A DNA stretch of 37,148 bases from Parcubacteria group bacterium GW2011_GWA2_43_11 (GCA_000998805.1 LCFC01000008.1:1-37148), one strand, 5' to 3'; shown: positions 7,752 through 17,432, counted from the stretch's first letter. Made by a program: numbers and translations. Notes: generated from the sequence alone by a model not told the origin.

Positions 7752-7781
7752 AGCCCCTGCACCTTACCTGATGTAGGGGCT
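7752..7781 (+). repeat. Hairpin adjoining the family B element
   Basis: AGCCCCT (7752-7758) pairs with AGGGGCT (7775-7781), and the right arm runs straight into the family B element. There is no T-run, so it is not an obvious terminator. A TATACT preceded by TGGG lies just upstream and could start a transcript here. Confidence 0.4.
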
Positions 7782-7892
7782 AGCCCCGTAGTGAAAATTG
7801 ACGAAGTCGAACCCTATTGCATAATGCCGTGCAAGATCCCGTACTGCTCTAGTATAAGGCAAAACGCACCGTCAATTTCTACTACAGGGCTA
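7781..7892 (+). repeat. Family B palindromic element, copy 1
   Basis: The left arm TAGCCCCGTAGTGAAAATTG is followed by ACG, and the right arm reads CGTCAATTT then CTACTACAGGGCTA: imperfect terminal inverted repeats of about 23 bases around an 85-base centre. The same arms recur at 17267-17349 with a different centre, so this is a dispersed MITE-like repeat. It sits just upstream of mreB. Confidence 0.75.
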
Positions 7893-7926
7893 GATTAAAC
7901 TGTAATTTGCTATATGCTTAACTAAC

Positions 7927-8943
7927 ATGTCTTTCTTTTCACCAAAACTTGGCATCGACCTTGGTACCACAACAACACTAGTGTACGTACCCGAAAAAGG
8001 CGTAGTCCTTAACGAACCTTCTGTGGTGGCAGTGTCACTTCAAGACCGTAAAATACTCGCTGTTGGGGCAGAAGCAAAAGTAATGATCGGAAAAACCCCA
8101 GACACTATTGTAGCGTACCGACCGATGAAAGACGGTGTTATCGCCAATTACCGTGTTACGGAGATTATGCTTTCGTACTACATAAAAAAAGCACTTGGTC
8201 GTTTTAATTTTTTCAAACCCGATGTCATTATTTCTGTACCAGCAGGGGTTACCTCCACAGAACGAAGAGCAGTCGTTGAAGCTGCCGTAAAAGCAGGGGC
8301 AAAAAACGCCTATGTGGTTAAGGAACCAGTCCTTGCTGCAATAGGTGCAGGTATACCTATTCAAGAACCTCGAGGACACATTGTTGCTGATATTGGAGGG
8401 GGCACTATTGATGTCGCGGTTATTTCGCTTGGTGGCATTGTCGCTTCAACCTCTGTTAAGTGTGCAGGCAACAGGCTTGACGCTGCTATTCAAGATTATG
8501 TAAAGAAGCAACACAATATAGCAATAGGTGAGAAGACTGCTGAAGATATTAAAATAATTATCGGTTCAGCACTTCCTGTTGAAGAAGAACTTACTATGCA
8601 AGTAAAAGGTCGCGACATCATTTCAGGACTGCCTCAGGTTACTGAACTTAGAACCAACGAAGTGGTGAAAGCGATACGCAAAGAACTTAATGAAATGGTG
8701 GGGGCTATAAAAGTGGTTCTTCAGGAAACACCACCTGAACTTGCAGCAGACATCCTTGATCGAGGAATTATTATGACTGGTGGAACTAGTCAACTTCGCA
8801 ATCTTCCCGAGCTTATCTTCCGTCGAGCAGGCGTAAAGGCGGTGCTCGCAGACCACGCACCACTTTGCGTAGCTCGTGGTACAGGTATCGCACTTTCTCA
8901 TCTCGATACCTATAAACGCAGTATGATGTCAAAGAAGCAATAG
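7927..8943 (+). CDS. mreB: Rod shape-determining actin homologue MreB
   Basis: MreB forms membrane-bound filaments that guide lateral wall synthesis. The 338 residues show the actin-fold ATP motifs: phosphate 1 LGIDLGTTTTLVY (about 8-20), connect 1 and PVLAAIGAGIPI near 135-146, phosphate 2 IVADIGGGTIDVAVI near 153-167, and the adenosine motif GIIMTGGTSQLRNL near 281-294. The N-terminal MSFF may form the short amphipathic membrane contact. With murA upstream it points to a walled cell with controlled shape. A weak -10 (TGC-TATATG) lies about ten bases before the ATG. No mreC or mreD is adjacent. Confidence 0.95.
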   Translation: MSFFSPKLGIDLGTTTTLVYVPEKGVVLNEPSVVAVSLQDRKILAVGAEAKVMIGKTPDTIVAYRPMKDGVIANYRVTEIMLSYYIKKALGRFNFFKPDVIISVPAGVTSTERRAVVEAAVKAGAKNAYVVKEPVLAAIGAGIPIQEPRGHIVADIGGGTIDVAVISLGGIVASTSVKCAGNRLDAAIQDYVKKQHNIAIGEKTAEDIKIIIGSALPVEEELTMQVKGRDIISGLPQVTELRTNEVVKAIRKELNEMVGAIKVVLQETPPELAADILDRGIIMTGGTSQLRNLPELIFRRAGVKAVLADHAPLCVARGTGIALSHLDTYKRSMMSKKQ

Positions 8944-9024
8944 CTGTCTTTCTCCCCTCACACTATCCACCATATTGAGTAAAAATGTTCATCTGCCAAG
9001 AGAATACTTGGTATACTACCCTGT

Positions 9025-11814
9025 ATGGCAGAACCTTTTGAAGTATCCAGAGGACATGGTGACACGCGTTTTAGCTCACCAAGTGAGGAACTCCAATATT
9101 TACGAGCCCAAGTCGCTGAAAAAGAACGTCAGCTTCGTGAGCGCGGTTTCGAACCTGAAAAACACTCAATCGTATACGAAGAAATCCAAAAAATAAAAGA
9201 GACACCCGTACATGAAATACTTCACGAGTCACATCAACTTTCAGAAAGTGAGATAAGCTCCGTCGTAGAATCACTCAACCTTCCTCATGATAAGGATGAC
9301 GACGCCATGGAAGAACTTTTTGGTATTCTCCAAGAAAAAGGACTGCGCAATTCACTTCTTGTTGCGGAACGGCTTATGAGTCCACACATTGAAGACGATT
9401 TCCATCGTCTGCTTGTACAGTACGTCGCGCGGGGAAATCAAATTTTTGATCTCAAAGAAAATGCCCCTATGTGGAACGTCCTTCATATGACACTTTTTGA
9501 GATCACTTTGCCTGACCCAACAAAAGAAGAGTCTACCAAACCCCTTAAAGACGTGGTGTCTAAAATGGAACAATTTTATCTCGGCATGTTTTCCATTGAT
9601 AGCGAGCTCAAGAATAGAGGTGACCGATACTTTACCTTAGAGATAGCAGTTTCAGGAGAAAGAGAAGACATTGCTTTCTATATGGCAGTACCGAGTGACA
9701 AAGAAGATCTTTTTGAAAAACAACTACTTTCTATTTTTCCAAAAGCACGAGCACACCACGTTCCTGCTGACTACAATGTTTTTCTTTACGGGGGTGCATC
9801 AGAAATTTCTTATGCCACGTATGCCAATGACGCAATTTTACCCCTTAAGGACTACCGTGATTTTGAACACGACCCTCTCTCGGTTCTCATAAACGCACTT
9901 ACTAAAATCGAGGCAGTTGGTGAAGGCGCGGCTATACAGTTCATCATCAATCCAATTGGAAGGATGTATGAGAAGAGGTATCACAAAGTACTTAGTAAAC
10001 TTGAGAAGGGAAGCACACTTTCTAAAGCACTTCTTGATACTCCACTTGGTATTAAGGGTGAAGTATTCAAAACGATGTGCAACCTCTTGTATACAGAAAA
10101 GAAACCAAATCCTGACATCCCTCAGAAAGAATTTATTGATGAAAAATCTATTGAACAAGTCCAACGTAAACTTGAAACACCCATCCCTTCAATAAACATT
10201 CGTCTCGTAGCAAGTGCTAAAACTCCTGAACGGGCTCATACCATTCTCACAGACATTGAGAGCTCTTTTAACCAACTCTACAACACAAACGGCAACCGCC
10301 TGCGCTTTGAGCGGGTCACCAAGAAAGCATTATTTGGTCTTGCAAAACAGTTTACTTTTCGCGAATACTCCTCAAAACAAGTTTTGCCTATGTCAGTTCG
10401 TGAACTTACTACCATCATGCATTTCCCGACACATGCAGTAAGCTCTTCGACTCCACAATTGCACCGTGCACGAGCAGCAGAAGCTCCTGCACCTATTGGA
10501 CTGCCCCGGGAAGGAACACTGCTTGGTATAAACGATTTTCGTGGAATAGAAACAAAAGCATACCTTGGAGCAGAAGATCGTCTCCGCCACTTATATATCA
10601 TTGGACAAACCGGAACAGGCAAAACGGCTTTTATGAAAAATATGATCCAGCAAGATATCGAAAACGGTTCTGGTATTTGCTATATTGATCCGCACGGCTC
10701 AGACATTGAAGATATACTATCAAATATACCTGACGAACGAATTAAAGATGTAATTTACTTTGACCCTTCAAACACCGAGCGCGTCATGGGACTCAACATG
10801 CTTGAGTATGACAGTCGCTTCCCAGAACAAAAGACCTTTGTAATCAACGAACTCTTTTCGATATTCCATAAATTATACTCAGAGACCCCTGAAAGTATGG
10901 GACCGGCCTTTGAGCAATACTTTAGAAACGCTACTGCACTCGTACTTGAAGACCCGAGTACTGGAAGCACTCTACTCGACATTTCTCGTGTACTTGTGGA
11001 TCCAACCTATCGAGAAGTAAAGCTATCTCGAAGCAGAAACCCGGTTGTAAATCAATTTTGGAATGAAATTGCTACCAAGGCGCAAGGGGAAGCATCATTG
11101 CAAAATATTGTCCCGTACATCACGAACAAATTTGACATCTTTACCGCAAACGACATCATGCGACCCATCATTGCTCAACAGCAAAGTAGCTTTAGGCTAC
11201 GGGAAGTGATGGACTCAAAAAAAATCCTTTTAGTAAACCTCAGTAAAGGAAGACTCGGCGATATTAACGCCAACTTACTCGGAATGGTTTTGGTTGGAAA
11301 AATACTTATGGCAGCACTCTCGCGAGTGGATGCACTCGCAAGTGATTTACCCCCGTTTTACTTATATATTGACGAGTTCCAAAACATCACCACAAACTCA
11401 ATCTCAGCAATTCTTTCTGAGGCACGCAAGTATAAACTCTCACTAACCATAGCACACCAGTACATAGCACAGCTCGACGAGTCAATACGCAACTCTGTGT
11501 TTGGTAATGTGGGCTCTATGGCAATTTTCCGCACTGGAACCGACGATGCGGAATTTCTAGAGTCACAAATGCGTCCAGTTTTTGAGGCGCAGGATATTAT
11601 GAATATTGAAAACCGTCACGCATATCTCCGATTACTAGCTCATGGAACACCACAGAAACCGTTCTCTATCAGGACTTTAGCACCCAAAAAAGGCAGCGCT
11701 GAAAAAGGCCAAACTATTAAACAACTCTCTTCTCTCACCTATGGAAAACCATTGGCGGAAGTAGAGCAGAGCATCCGTGTACGCTACGGCGCAAAGTTTT
11801 CTGTACAAAAGTAA
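9025..11814 (+). CDS. TraG/VirD4-VirB4-like ATPase (type IV secretion or pilus DNA-pump class)
   Basis: A large FtsK/HerA-type P-loop ATPase related to conjugative coupling proteins, of a kind very common in Patescibacteria. The N-terminal half (1-500) is an accessory region with charged helices at 25-60 (EKERQLRERGFEPEKH). The motor starts near 520: Walker A GQTGTGKTAF at 527, IDPHGSD near 550, Walker B FYLYIDEFQN near 780, then sensor-like SLTIAHQYIAQL. No signal peptide or membrane segment is seen. The start is set by TATACT (9012-9017) seven bases before the ATG. Neighbours give no full secretion system, so transport of DNA, pilin or protein cannot be told apart. Confidence 0.85.
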   Translation: MAEPFEVSRGHGDTRFSSPSEELQYLRAQVAEKERQLRERGFEPEKHSIVYEEIQKIKETPVHEILHESHQLSESEISSVVESLNLPHDKDDDAMEELFGILQEKGLRNSLLVAERLMSPHIEDDFHRLLVQYVARGNQIFDLKENAPMWNVLHMTLFEITLPDPTKEESTKPLKDVVSKMEQFYLGMFSIDSELKNRGDRYFTLEIAVSGEREDIAFYMAVPSDKEDLFEKQLLSIFPKARAHHVPADYNVFLYGGASEISYATYANDAILPLKDYRDFEHDPLSVLINALTKIEAVGEGAAIQFIINPIGRMYEKRYHKVLSKLEKGSTLSKALLDTPLGIKGEVFKTMCNLLYTEKKPNPDIPQKEFIDEKSIEQVQRKLETPIPSINIRLVASAKTPERAHTILTDIESSFNQLYNTNGNRLRFERVTKKALFGLAKQFTFREYSSKQVLPMSVRELTTIMHFPTHAVSSSTPQLHRARAAEAPAPIGLPREGTLLGINDFRGIETKAYLGAEDRLRHLYIIGQTGTGKTAFMKNMIQQDIENGSGICYIDPHGSDIEDILSNIPDERIKDVIYFDPSNTERVMGLNMLEYDSRFPEQKTFVINELFSIFHKLYSETPESMGPAFEQYFRNATALVLEDPSTGSTLLDISRVLVDPTYREVKLSRSRNPVVNQFWNEIATKAQGEASLQNIVPYITNKFDIFTANDIMRPIIAQQQSSFRLREVMDSKKILLVNLSKGRLGDINANLLGMVLVGKILMAALSRVDALASDLPPFYLYIDEFQNITTNSISAILSEARKYKLSLTIAHQYIAQLDESIRNSVFGNVGSMAIFRTGTDDAEFLESQMRPVFEAQDIMNIENRHAYLRLLAHGTPQKPFSIRTLAPKKGSAEKGQTIKQLSSLTYGKPLAEVEQSIRVRYGAKFSVQK

Positions 11815-11853
11815 AAATATTTTACCTATTATTAGTAAATAAATACATTAAGC

Positions 11854-13197
11854 ATGACATCACGTACAGTATTTCGCCCTTATCTTATTTTTCTAGGTAT
11901 AGCGTTTGGCACCTCTTTGCTCTTACAGATGATTCCCTCAATAGGGACCACTTTTTCATCAAGTGCAAGTGGCTTCTTTCTTTCGCTGACCTTGCTCGTA
12001 TGTGCAGGGTATGGCATACACCGTATTGCACCAAAAACAGATATTCCTCTATATGTGTGGGCCTTACTTTTAGGCATAGCACTCCAAGTGCCTCTCGTCG
12101 CACTTACGTATGATAGGAGCGCATTCCTTGTCGTCATCGAACTCCTCGCAACATTTGTGTTGTTTGCTGGGGGGATACATATGCCCGTCAAACATTTTAA
12201 AAAATACTTTGCACCCATAGCTGCACTCTCGCTCATAGGAACAATTTTGACCGTTCTCTTTTTTGCACTCATTCTCTCAACCCTGACCGCCCTTTACGGA
12301 TTTACGGTTCCTGCAATTTCGCTTTTGGTACTTGCCGCGGTACTGTCTTCGATTGACCCAACTACCATCATCCCTGTGCTTGACCATCTTCACTTTAGAA
12401 AACCGTTTCTCCGTGATATTGCCGTAGGTGAAAGCGCGATTAATGATGTTGTTGGAATAATCCTGACCCGTTTCTTTTTAATTGCAGCACTTGGTACAGG
12501 AACCGTGTCTGTACTTTCGGTTAGTGATGCCTTCTCTCCACTTCTTTCAAGAGCCACTTTGAATAGCATAGGACTTGAAATTATATGGGGGATACTTGTT
12601 GGTTTCCTTGGAGCATGGATACTCAAAACCTGGGGGGAGTCTGTTGGGAAAAAACACTGGTCTGACCATGCACTTTTCTTTGTGGTTCCCTTGTTCTGTT
12701 TTGCATTAGGATCACTCTTTGGTGGAGCAGGGTTTGTAGCAGCCTTTGTGGCAGGACTTCTGTTTGAATCAAATCCAAACACAAAAGAAGTGCATACGTA
12801 TTTTGAGTACACGATTGACACATATATAAAACCGGTCGTTTTTATTCTTCTTGGAGTACTTACACCACTACCCATACTTATGAGTACAATTGTTGTAGGG
12901 GCACTCGCCGCACTTATTTTTATGTTCATTGTCCGACCTCTTGTGGTGTACATTTCTCTCTCACCTTGGATGATTTCAAAAAAATCACTACTCCACTGGC
13001 GTGAAGCATTGTCTCTTTCTTTTATGCGAGAAACGGGAACTATACCCGCCATACTACTCTTGTACGTTGTTGCGTCTGGCTTTACAGACACTGAGCTTAT
13101 TTACGCACTCGGTGTTTGGGTAATACTCTACACACTCGTTATTGAACCACCACTTACTGCGCTTATTGCAAAGCGCTTAGATATCGCCCACACATAG
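11854..13197 (+). CDS. Cation/proton antiporter (CPA family, NhaP/KefB-like)
   Basis: A 447-residue membrane protein with about 12-13 hydrophobic spans. It carries the Na+/H+ exchanger core: VLSSIDPTTIIPVLDHL near 167-183 (Asp-Pro motif of the ion site) and DIAVGESAINDVVGIILTRF near 188-207 (GES..ND motif), both typical of CPA1-type exchangers. It should trade Na+ or K+ for H+ at the cytoplasmic membrane and help control pH or salt. Ion choice cannot be read from sequence. No C-terminal TrkA domain is present, unlike KefB/C. It starts 39 bases after the ATPase and may share its transcript. Confidence 0.88.
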   Translation: MTSRTVFRPYLIFLGIAFGTSLLLQMIPSIGTTFSSSASGFFLSLTLLVCAGYGIHRIAPKTDIPLYVWALLLGIALQVPLVALTYDRSAFLVVIELLATFVLFAGGIHMPVKHFKKYFAPIAALSLIGTILTVLFFALILSTLTALYGFTVPAISLLVLAAVLSSIDPTTIIPVLDHLHFRKPFLRDIAVGESAINDVVGIILTRFFLIAALGTGTVSVLSVSDAFSPLLSRATLNSIGLEIIWGILVGFLGAWILKTWGESVGKKHWSDHALFFVVPLFCFALGSLFGGAGFVAAFVAGLLFESNPNTKEVHTYFEYTIDTYIKPVVFILLGVLTPLPILMSTIVVGALAALIFMFIVRPLVVYISLSPWMISKKSLLHWREALSLSFMRETGTIPAILLLYVVASGFTDTELIYALGVWVILYTLVIEPPLTALIAKRLDIAHT

Positions 13198-13209
13198 ATA
13201 TATAAATTG

Positions 13210-13331
13210 AGGACCTACGCAAACGGATGCAGTTCTAGGAAAACGAGCAAAATAGAGTGAGCTGTACACGCCGTACAGTGAATGATGTTTTGTGAAGTTT
13301 GACAACGAAATGCGCCGTTTCCGTAGGTCCT
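13210..13331 (+). repeat. Family A palindromic element, copy 1
   Basis: Ends AGGACCTACGCAAACGG and CCGTTTCCGTAGGTCCT are imperfect inverted repeats; inside is ATTTTGTGAAGTTTGACAAC-like sequence shared with the copy at 36143 in the same orientation. On the minus strand the element begins directly after the cysS TGA stop. It fills the gap between the antiporter and cysS. Confidence 0.8.
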
Positions 13332-13332
13332 A

Positions 13333-14811
13333 TCAGTGCGGAGTCACTATAGGTCCCTCAGAGGAATCTTCAATCGCATACCCCCTCGATGCTATTTTTT
13401 CGCGTAACTCGTCTGCAAGTGACCAGTCTTTTTCTTCACGTGCCTTTTCCCGCTCCTCAATAATTTCTTGTATATCTTCAGGGAGCGAGTCGACCGATAC
13501 AGTCTTGACACTGAGCTGTACGGACACCTTCTCATTCTTTGCTAATGTAATAAGTCCTAAACCGAGAGCTTTATCAAAATGTAAAAGTGTTACTCGCTTG
13601 TCTTTCAAATTCAACGTAGTATCTTTCACAATTTTCCATATCAAGGAAAGAGCTTTTGGGGTGTCTAGGTCATCGTTCAAAGCTTCAAGCAACTGAAGTC
13701 CATACTGTGCATCAACAACACCACCCTTAGCTCCACGGAGTTTCTCAACAAAGAATCGGTGCAAACGAGTGAGTGCAGTAGCAGAACCATCAAGTGCGGT
13801 AAAACTGAAATTCATTTTTGTTCGGTAGTGTCCTGTCAAAAGCCAATACCTATAGGCTAGCGGGTTGTATCCATGTTCTATGAGCTGCTTAAGGCTGATG
13901 GTGTTTTTCAGCGACTTACTTATTTTGGTCCCTTCGATATTGATAAACTCGTTATGCATCCAATACCGTGCAAAACGCTTGCCTGTGGCGCATTCACTCT
14001 GCGCTATTTCATTGTTGTGGTGTGTCCCAATGAGGTCTATACCTCCCGTATGCACATCAATTTCTTTCCCTAAGTATTCAAGTGCCATGGCGGAGCATTC
14101 AAGATGCCAGCCAGGGAAGCCTCGTCCCCATGGACTTTCCCAACCAAGGTTTTCATCTCTTTTCCAGAGCGCAAAGTCAATCGGGTTACGTTTTTCATGA
14201 TTGACTTCCACTCGCGCTCCCGACCTCTGTCCCCCCGTATCAATACCTCCTAGTTTACCGTACTCAGAAAACCGAGCGGTATCAAAATACACCCCATCAC
14301 TTGTCCTGTACGCATACTGTTTTTCTATCAATGTTTCAACCATGGCAATATCCCCCGCGATATGTTCACTCGCACGGGGTAACACTGTAGGACGTTTAAT
14401 GTTAAGTGCATCAAGGTCTTCAATAAAACTATCTTTGTAAAACGTAGCAAGTTCATACATTGACTCAAGTGTCAGAGCTTTTCCCTCCCGTTTCAAAGCG
14501 AGTGTCATTTTATCATCTCCATCGTCCCCGTCCGATACAAGGTGTCCAACATCGGTAATATTCATAACCTGCATCACTTTGTACGAATTGAGCAAGAAAG
14601 TTCTGCGAAGAATATCAGCAAACACAAATGCGCGGAGATTACCAATATGGATGTAACTGTAGACCGTAGGTCCGCAATTGTACATGCGGACATAGTCATC
14701 GCGCACAGGTGAAAAACGCTCTTTCTTTCGTGTGAGTGTATTAAAAAGCATGAGTGGTGGTTTCGCACCTTCTGCTGGGTCAGTGGAGCCTGAGAAAAAT
14801 ATTGGGAACAT
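13333..14811 (-). CDS. cysS: Cysteinyl-tRNA synthetase
   Basis: Class I aminoacyl-tRNA synthetase charging tRNA-Cys. The signature YIHIGNLRAFVFAD (HIGH motif) lies near 50, the zinc/cysteine-binding residues in YNCGPTVYSY, LECSAMALEYLG and THHNNEIAQSECATGK, and KMSKS as GTKISKSLKN near 290. The C-terminal helical anticodon domain ends with EDIQEIIEEREKAREEKDWS, as in the family. The start at 14811 (492 aa) is preferred because TATACT (14824-14819) ends seven bases before it; the longer frame from 14856 reads through this promoter. Most CysS align from a later Met (MLFNTLTRKKERF, residue 21 here), so the first 20 residues may be an extension. Confidence 0.95.
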   Translation of the reverse strand: MFPIFFSGSTDPAEGAKPPLMLFNTLTRKKERFSPVRDDYVRMYNCGPTVYSYIHIGNLRAFVFADILRRTFLLNSYKVMQVMNITDVGHLVSDGDDGDDKMTLALKREGKALTLESMYELATFYKDSFIEDLDALNIKRPTVLPRASEHIAGDIAMVETLIEKQYAYRTSDGVYFDTARFSEYGKLGGIDTGGQRSGARVEVNHEKRNPIDFALWKRDENLGWESPWGRGFPGWHLECSAMALEYLGKEIDVHTGGIDLIGTHHNNEIAQSECATGKRFARYWMHNEFINIEGTKISKSLKNTISLKQLIEHGYNPLAYRYWLLTGHYRTKMNFSFTALDGSATALTRLHRFFVEKLRGAKGGVVDAQYGLQLLEALNDDLDTPKALSLIWKIVKDTTLNLKDKRVTLLHFDKALGLGLITLAKNEKVSVQLSVKTVSVDSLPEDIQEIIEEREKAREEKDWSLADELREKIASRGYAIEDSSEGPIVTPH

Positions 14812-14840
14812 GCAAGATAGTATAGAAGAGTTACTTAAAA

Positions 14841-14890
14841 AAGAAAGCCCGCACACTTTAAATTTTAGCTAAAATTTAAAGTGTGCGGGC
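14841..14890 (-). terminator. Perfect 44-bp palindrome, terminator of corA
   Basis: Bases 14847-14890 are a perfect palindrome (GCCCGCACACTTTAAATTTT, AGCT, then its complement) with no loop. On the minus strand it is followed by TTTCTTTTTT, so it ends the corA transcript between corA and the cysS promoter. Confidence 0.85.
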
Positions 14891-14898
14891 TAGCACCA

Positions 14899-15816
14899 TT
14901 AAATCCATTTTTTATACTTAAAGTAGGAAAAGAATGTAAACGCACCTGCAACCATGATTCCGATAATAATCCAGAAGTCCCATTTATGCCCTATGATAGG
15001 AGTAACAGTTGTATTCATTCCAAAAATTGCAGCAAATAGTGAGAGGGGGAATGTGACAAAAGCCATAATCGTAAAAATCTTCATGATTTCATTCTGTTTT
15101 GTGCCTAGTAGAGAATTATTTGTTTCTCTAAGTTCTGCCAAAGACTCTCGATTACTCTTGATAGCACTTGCGAGTCGAGCGTATTCACCCGTGATACTTC
15201 GAATATTTCGCGCGTACTCATACCCAAACAAAGCTACTCCTGGAGTTTCCAAGGACTGCAGCATGGTGTCGTGATTATCAAGTGCTTGTGAGTAATTTAG
15301 GAGGTCACGGCTAATGTTAGAAAGTTCTAGAACCATTTCTTTTTCATACCCCTCAAATATTCTATCTTCTGCAGCATCAAGCCTCATACCTATATTCGTC
15401 AATTCATCAAAAAGCATTTTATACAATTCACTCAGCATGTAGTAAAACACGTACCCAGTATGCTTACCCATATTCCTCCGATCAAGCATAGTTTCCATTT
15501 CAAAAATTCTTGAAAACTGATGGAGCGGATCTATTTCAACATACCGTGTGGTGATAATCCAATTTTTTCCAACAATAAAATCAAGCTCAAGGGATGTCGA
15601 AGAAACCATGTGGAGATGTTTAAAGGTGGGGAAGTGCAACACCACATAGAAATAGTCATCACGCGCATCAACTCTGTTTCGAAGAGACGGAGTCAGAAGC
15701 TCATCAGCTAGTAACGGGTCCAAGGAAAACTCTTCCATCAAAACACGAATTTCATCATGTGTCGGAGATACCAAGTCTATCCACGTAATTTCATCATGTG
15801 TTTGTCTCGTGAGCAT
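14899..15816 (-). CDS. corA: CorA-family Mg2+/Co2+ transporter
   Basis: A pentameric divalent-cation channel. The 305 residues show a soluble N-terminal domain (WIDLVSPTHDEIRVLMEEF), long helices in the middle, and two C-terminal spans (about 243-265 and 279-298). The diagnostic pore motif is present as IFGMNTT. The tail KYKKWI is the basic cytoplasmic end seen in the family. A -10 box TATACT (15828-15823, preceded by TTGC) ends six bases before the ATG, indicating a leaderless single-gene transcript closed by the palindrome at 14847-14890. Confidence 0.94.
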   Translation of the reverse strand: MLTRQTHDEITWIDLVSPTHDEIRVLMEEFSLDPLLADELLTPSLRNRVDARDDYFYVVLHFPTFKHLHMVSSTSLELDFIVGKNWIITTRYVEIDPLHQFSRIFEMETMLDRRNMGKHTGYVFYYMLSELYKMLFDELTNIGMRLDAAEDRIFEGYEKEMVLELSNISRDLLNYSQALDNHDTMLQSLETPGVALFGYEYARNIRSITGEYARLASAIKSNRESLAELRETNNSLLGTKQNEIMKIFTIMAFVTFPLSLFAAIFGMNTTVTPIIGHKWDFWIIIGIMVAGAFTFFSYFKYKKWI

Positions 15817-15925
15817 GCCTACAGTATAGCAAATCTAACATTTTCTTTGCTTCATTTTGTAGTGTAGTAGGGGATAGCCAATTTGTACACTTCTCAGATA
15901 TGCATTCTATTGGTACGATATACCG

Positions 15926-17170
15926 ATGAATACTCTACAAAAAAATATACTTGTCGTAACTGCCCTCATACTCTCGTTTGGAATAGGGTTTCTTTTCGGT
16001 GGTCGAGGTGCTGACAACACAGTTTTATCGTTCACAAATCTTGAAGGAGCGCCAGATACAATAGATCTTGCTTCGGTCTGGAAAGCATGGAGTATCCTCG
16101 AAGAAAGGTTTGTTCCTGCAACGACTACTAAAACAACTACTTCACAGGACCATGTTTGGGGAATTATAGAAGGTCTTGCTCGTTCGTACGACGACCCTTA
16201 TACCGTTTTTCTCCCCCCACTTCAATCACAAAGTTTTGAGGAAGATATCCGAGGTGCGTTTGGCGGTGTTGGTATCGAAATCGGTTTTCGTAATGACATT
16301 CTTACCGTCATAGCTCCTCTTAAAGGAACCCCTGGGGACACAGCAGGTATACTCTCTGGGGACTTCATTATCGAGATCGATGGACAGGGAACGCAAGCAA
16401 TGACAACGGATGAGGCTATCAATCTTATCAGAGGCGACGTCGGTACTGAGGTAGTACTCACTATTGCTCGCGAAGGTGAACAAGAATTTCTCACAATACC
16501 CATTATTCGAGACATTATTGAGGTCCCAACACTTGATTATGAACTGCGTGACGATGGGGTCTATGTTATTTCACTTTACAACTTTGGTGGCACTGCGGTA
16601 GATGAAATGCGTAAAGCACTCCGTGCATTTGTCGAATCCGAATCAGACAAATTAATTCTTGATCTTCGTGGCAACCCTGGAGGGTACCTTGAGGCTGCAG
16701 TAGAAATCGCAAGCTGGTTTCTTCCTATCGGTGAGACCGTGGTAATAGAGGACTTTGGCAGTGACAAGGAAAAAATGGTTCATCGCTCCAAAGGATACGA
16801 CATTATTGAAGACGATTGGAAGATAGCCATACTCGTAGACGGTGGTTCTGCAAGCGCCTCGGAAATACTTGCTGGTGCACTCCGAGAACATAACGTTGGG
16901 GTGCTTATCGGAAAAAAAACTTTTGGAAAGGGTTCAGTACAAGAGCTCGTGGATGTAACAGAGGATACCTCACTTAAAATCACTATTGCACGTTGGCTCA
17001 CCCCAAACGGTATCTCCATCTCAAACAACGGACTTATACCAGACTACGAAGTGGAGATTACTGCAGACGATTTAGAAGCAGAGCGAGACCCACAACTTGA
17101 CGCTGCACTGGAGTTCCTCAATACCGGAGCGATTCCAGAGCAAGTTGTTGAGGAGGAATCGACAGAGTAA
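15926..17170 (+). CDS. S41 family C-terminal processing peptidase (CtpA/Prc-like)
   Basis: An envelope serine protease that trims or degrades exported proteins from the C-terminus. Residues 7-25 are a signal anchor (ILVVTALILSFGIGFLFGG). A helical region with YDDPYTVFLPP near 92-102 leads to the PDZ domain (about 108-195; FGGVGIEIGFRNDILTVIAP). The S41 core follows with DLRGNPGGYLEAAVEIASWF near 250. The catalytic Ser is in DGGSASASEILAGAL near 313 and the Lys in KKTFGKGSVQ near 337. At 414 residues it is full length. TACGAT (15914-15919) ends six bases before the ATG. The next 460 bases hold only repeats. Confidence 0.93.
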   Translation: MNTLQKNILVVTALILSFGIGFLFGGRGADNTVLSFTNLEGAPDTIDLASVWKAWSILEERFVPATTTKTTTSQDHVWGIIEGLARSYDDPYTVFLPPLQSQSFEEDIRGAFGGVGIEIGFRNDILTVIAPLKGTPGDTAGILSGDFIIEIDGQGTQAMTTDEAINLIRGDVGTEVVLTIAREGEQEFLTIPIIRDIIEVPTLDYELRDDGVYVISLYNFGGTAVDEMRKALRAFVESESDKLILDLRGNPGGYLEAAVEIASWFLPIGETVVIEDFGSDKEKMVHRSKGYDIIEDDWKIAILVDGGSASASEILAGALREHNVGVLIGKKTFGKGSVQELVDVTEDTSLKITIARWLTPNGISISNNGLIPDYEVEITADDLEAERDPQLDAALEFLNTGAIPEQVVEEESTE

Positions 17171-17194
17171 CGCCTCCATTCCATTTGAGACTGA

Positions 17195-17264
17195 GTACTA
17201 AACAGGGGGCCGAGCTTTCGATCCCTTACAGGAACCAAAAGCTCTAGTAAATACTAAACAGGGG
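17195..17264 (+). repeat. Short direct repeat with nested inverted repeat
   Basis: TACTAAACAGGGG occurs at 17196-17208 and 17252-17264. Between the copies, GAGCTTT (17212-17218) and AAAGCTC (17238-17244) form a hairpin. It abuts the family B element, so the whole stretch looks like stacked insertions of small repeats. Confidence 0.55.
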
Positions 17265-17266
17265 CC

Positions 17267-17349
17267 TGCCCCGTAGTGAAAATTGACGAAGTCGAGCCCT
17301 ACGCTTAGGGCTCGACGCGCTAAGCGCATCGTCAATTTTCACTACAGGG
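17267..17349 (+). repeat. Family B palindromic element, copy 2
   Basis: TGCCCCGTAGTGAAAATTGA then CG on the left matches the complement of CGTCAATTTTCACTACAGGG on the right. The centre holds a second strong hairpin, GTCGAGCCCTA and TTAGGGCTCGAC (17291-17316). The arms match copy 1 at 7781-7892 but most of the centre differs. Confidence 0.8.
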
Positions 17350-17378
17350 TTGATGAATAAGAAGAAATAGGGTACTAT

Positions 17379-17420
17379 GCCCCGTAGTAGAATTTCATTT
17401 CAGAATGATTTTTACTACAA
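17379..17420 (+). repeat. Degenerate family B fragment
   Basis: GCCCCGTAGTAGAATTT and ATTTTTACTACAA retain the outer arm bases of family B (CCCCGTAGT...ACTAC) but lack the GACG arm end and the usual centre. Probably a decayed or shortened copy. Confidence 0.4.
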
Positions 17421-17432
17421 TACAGAATAGAA

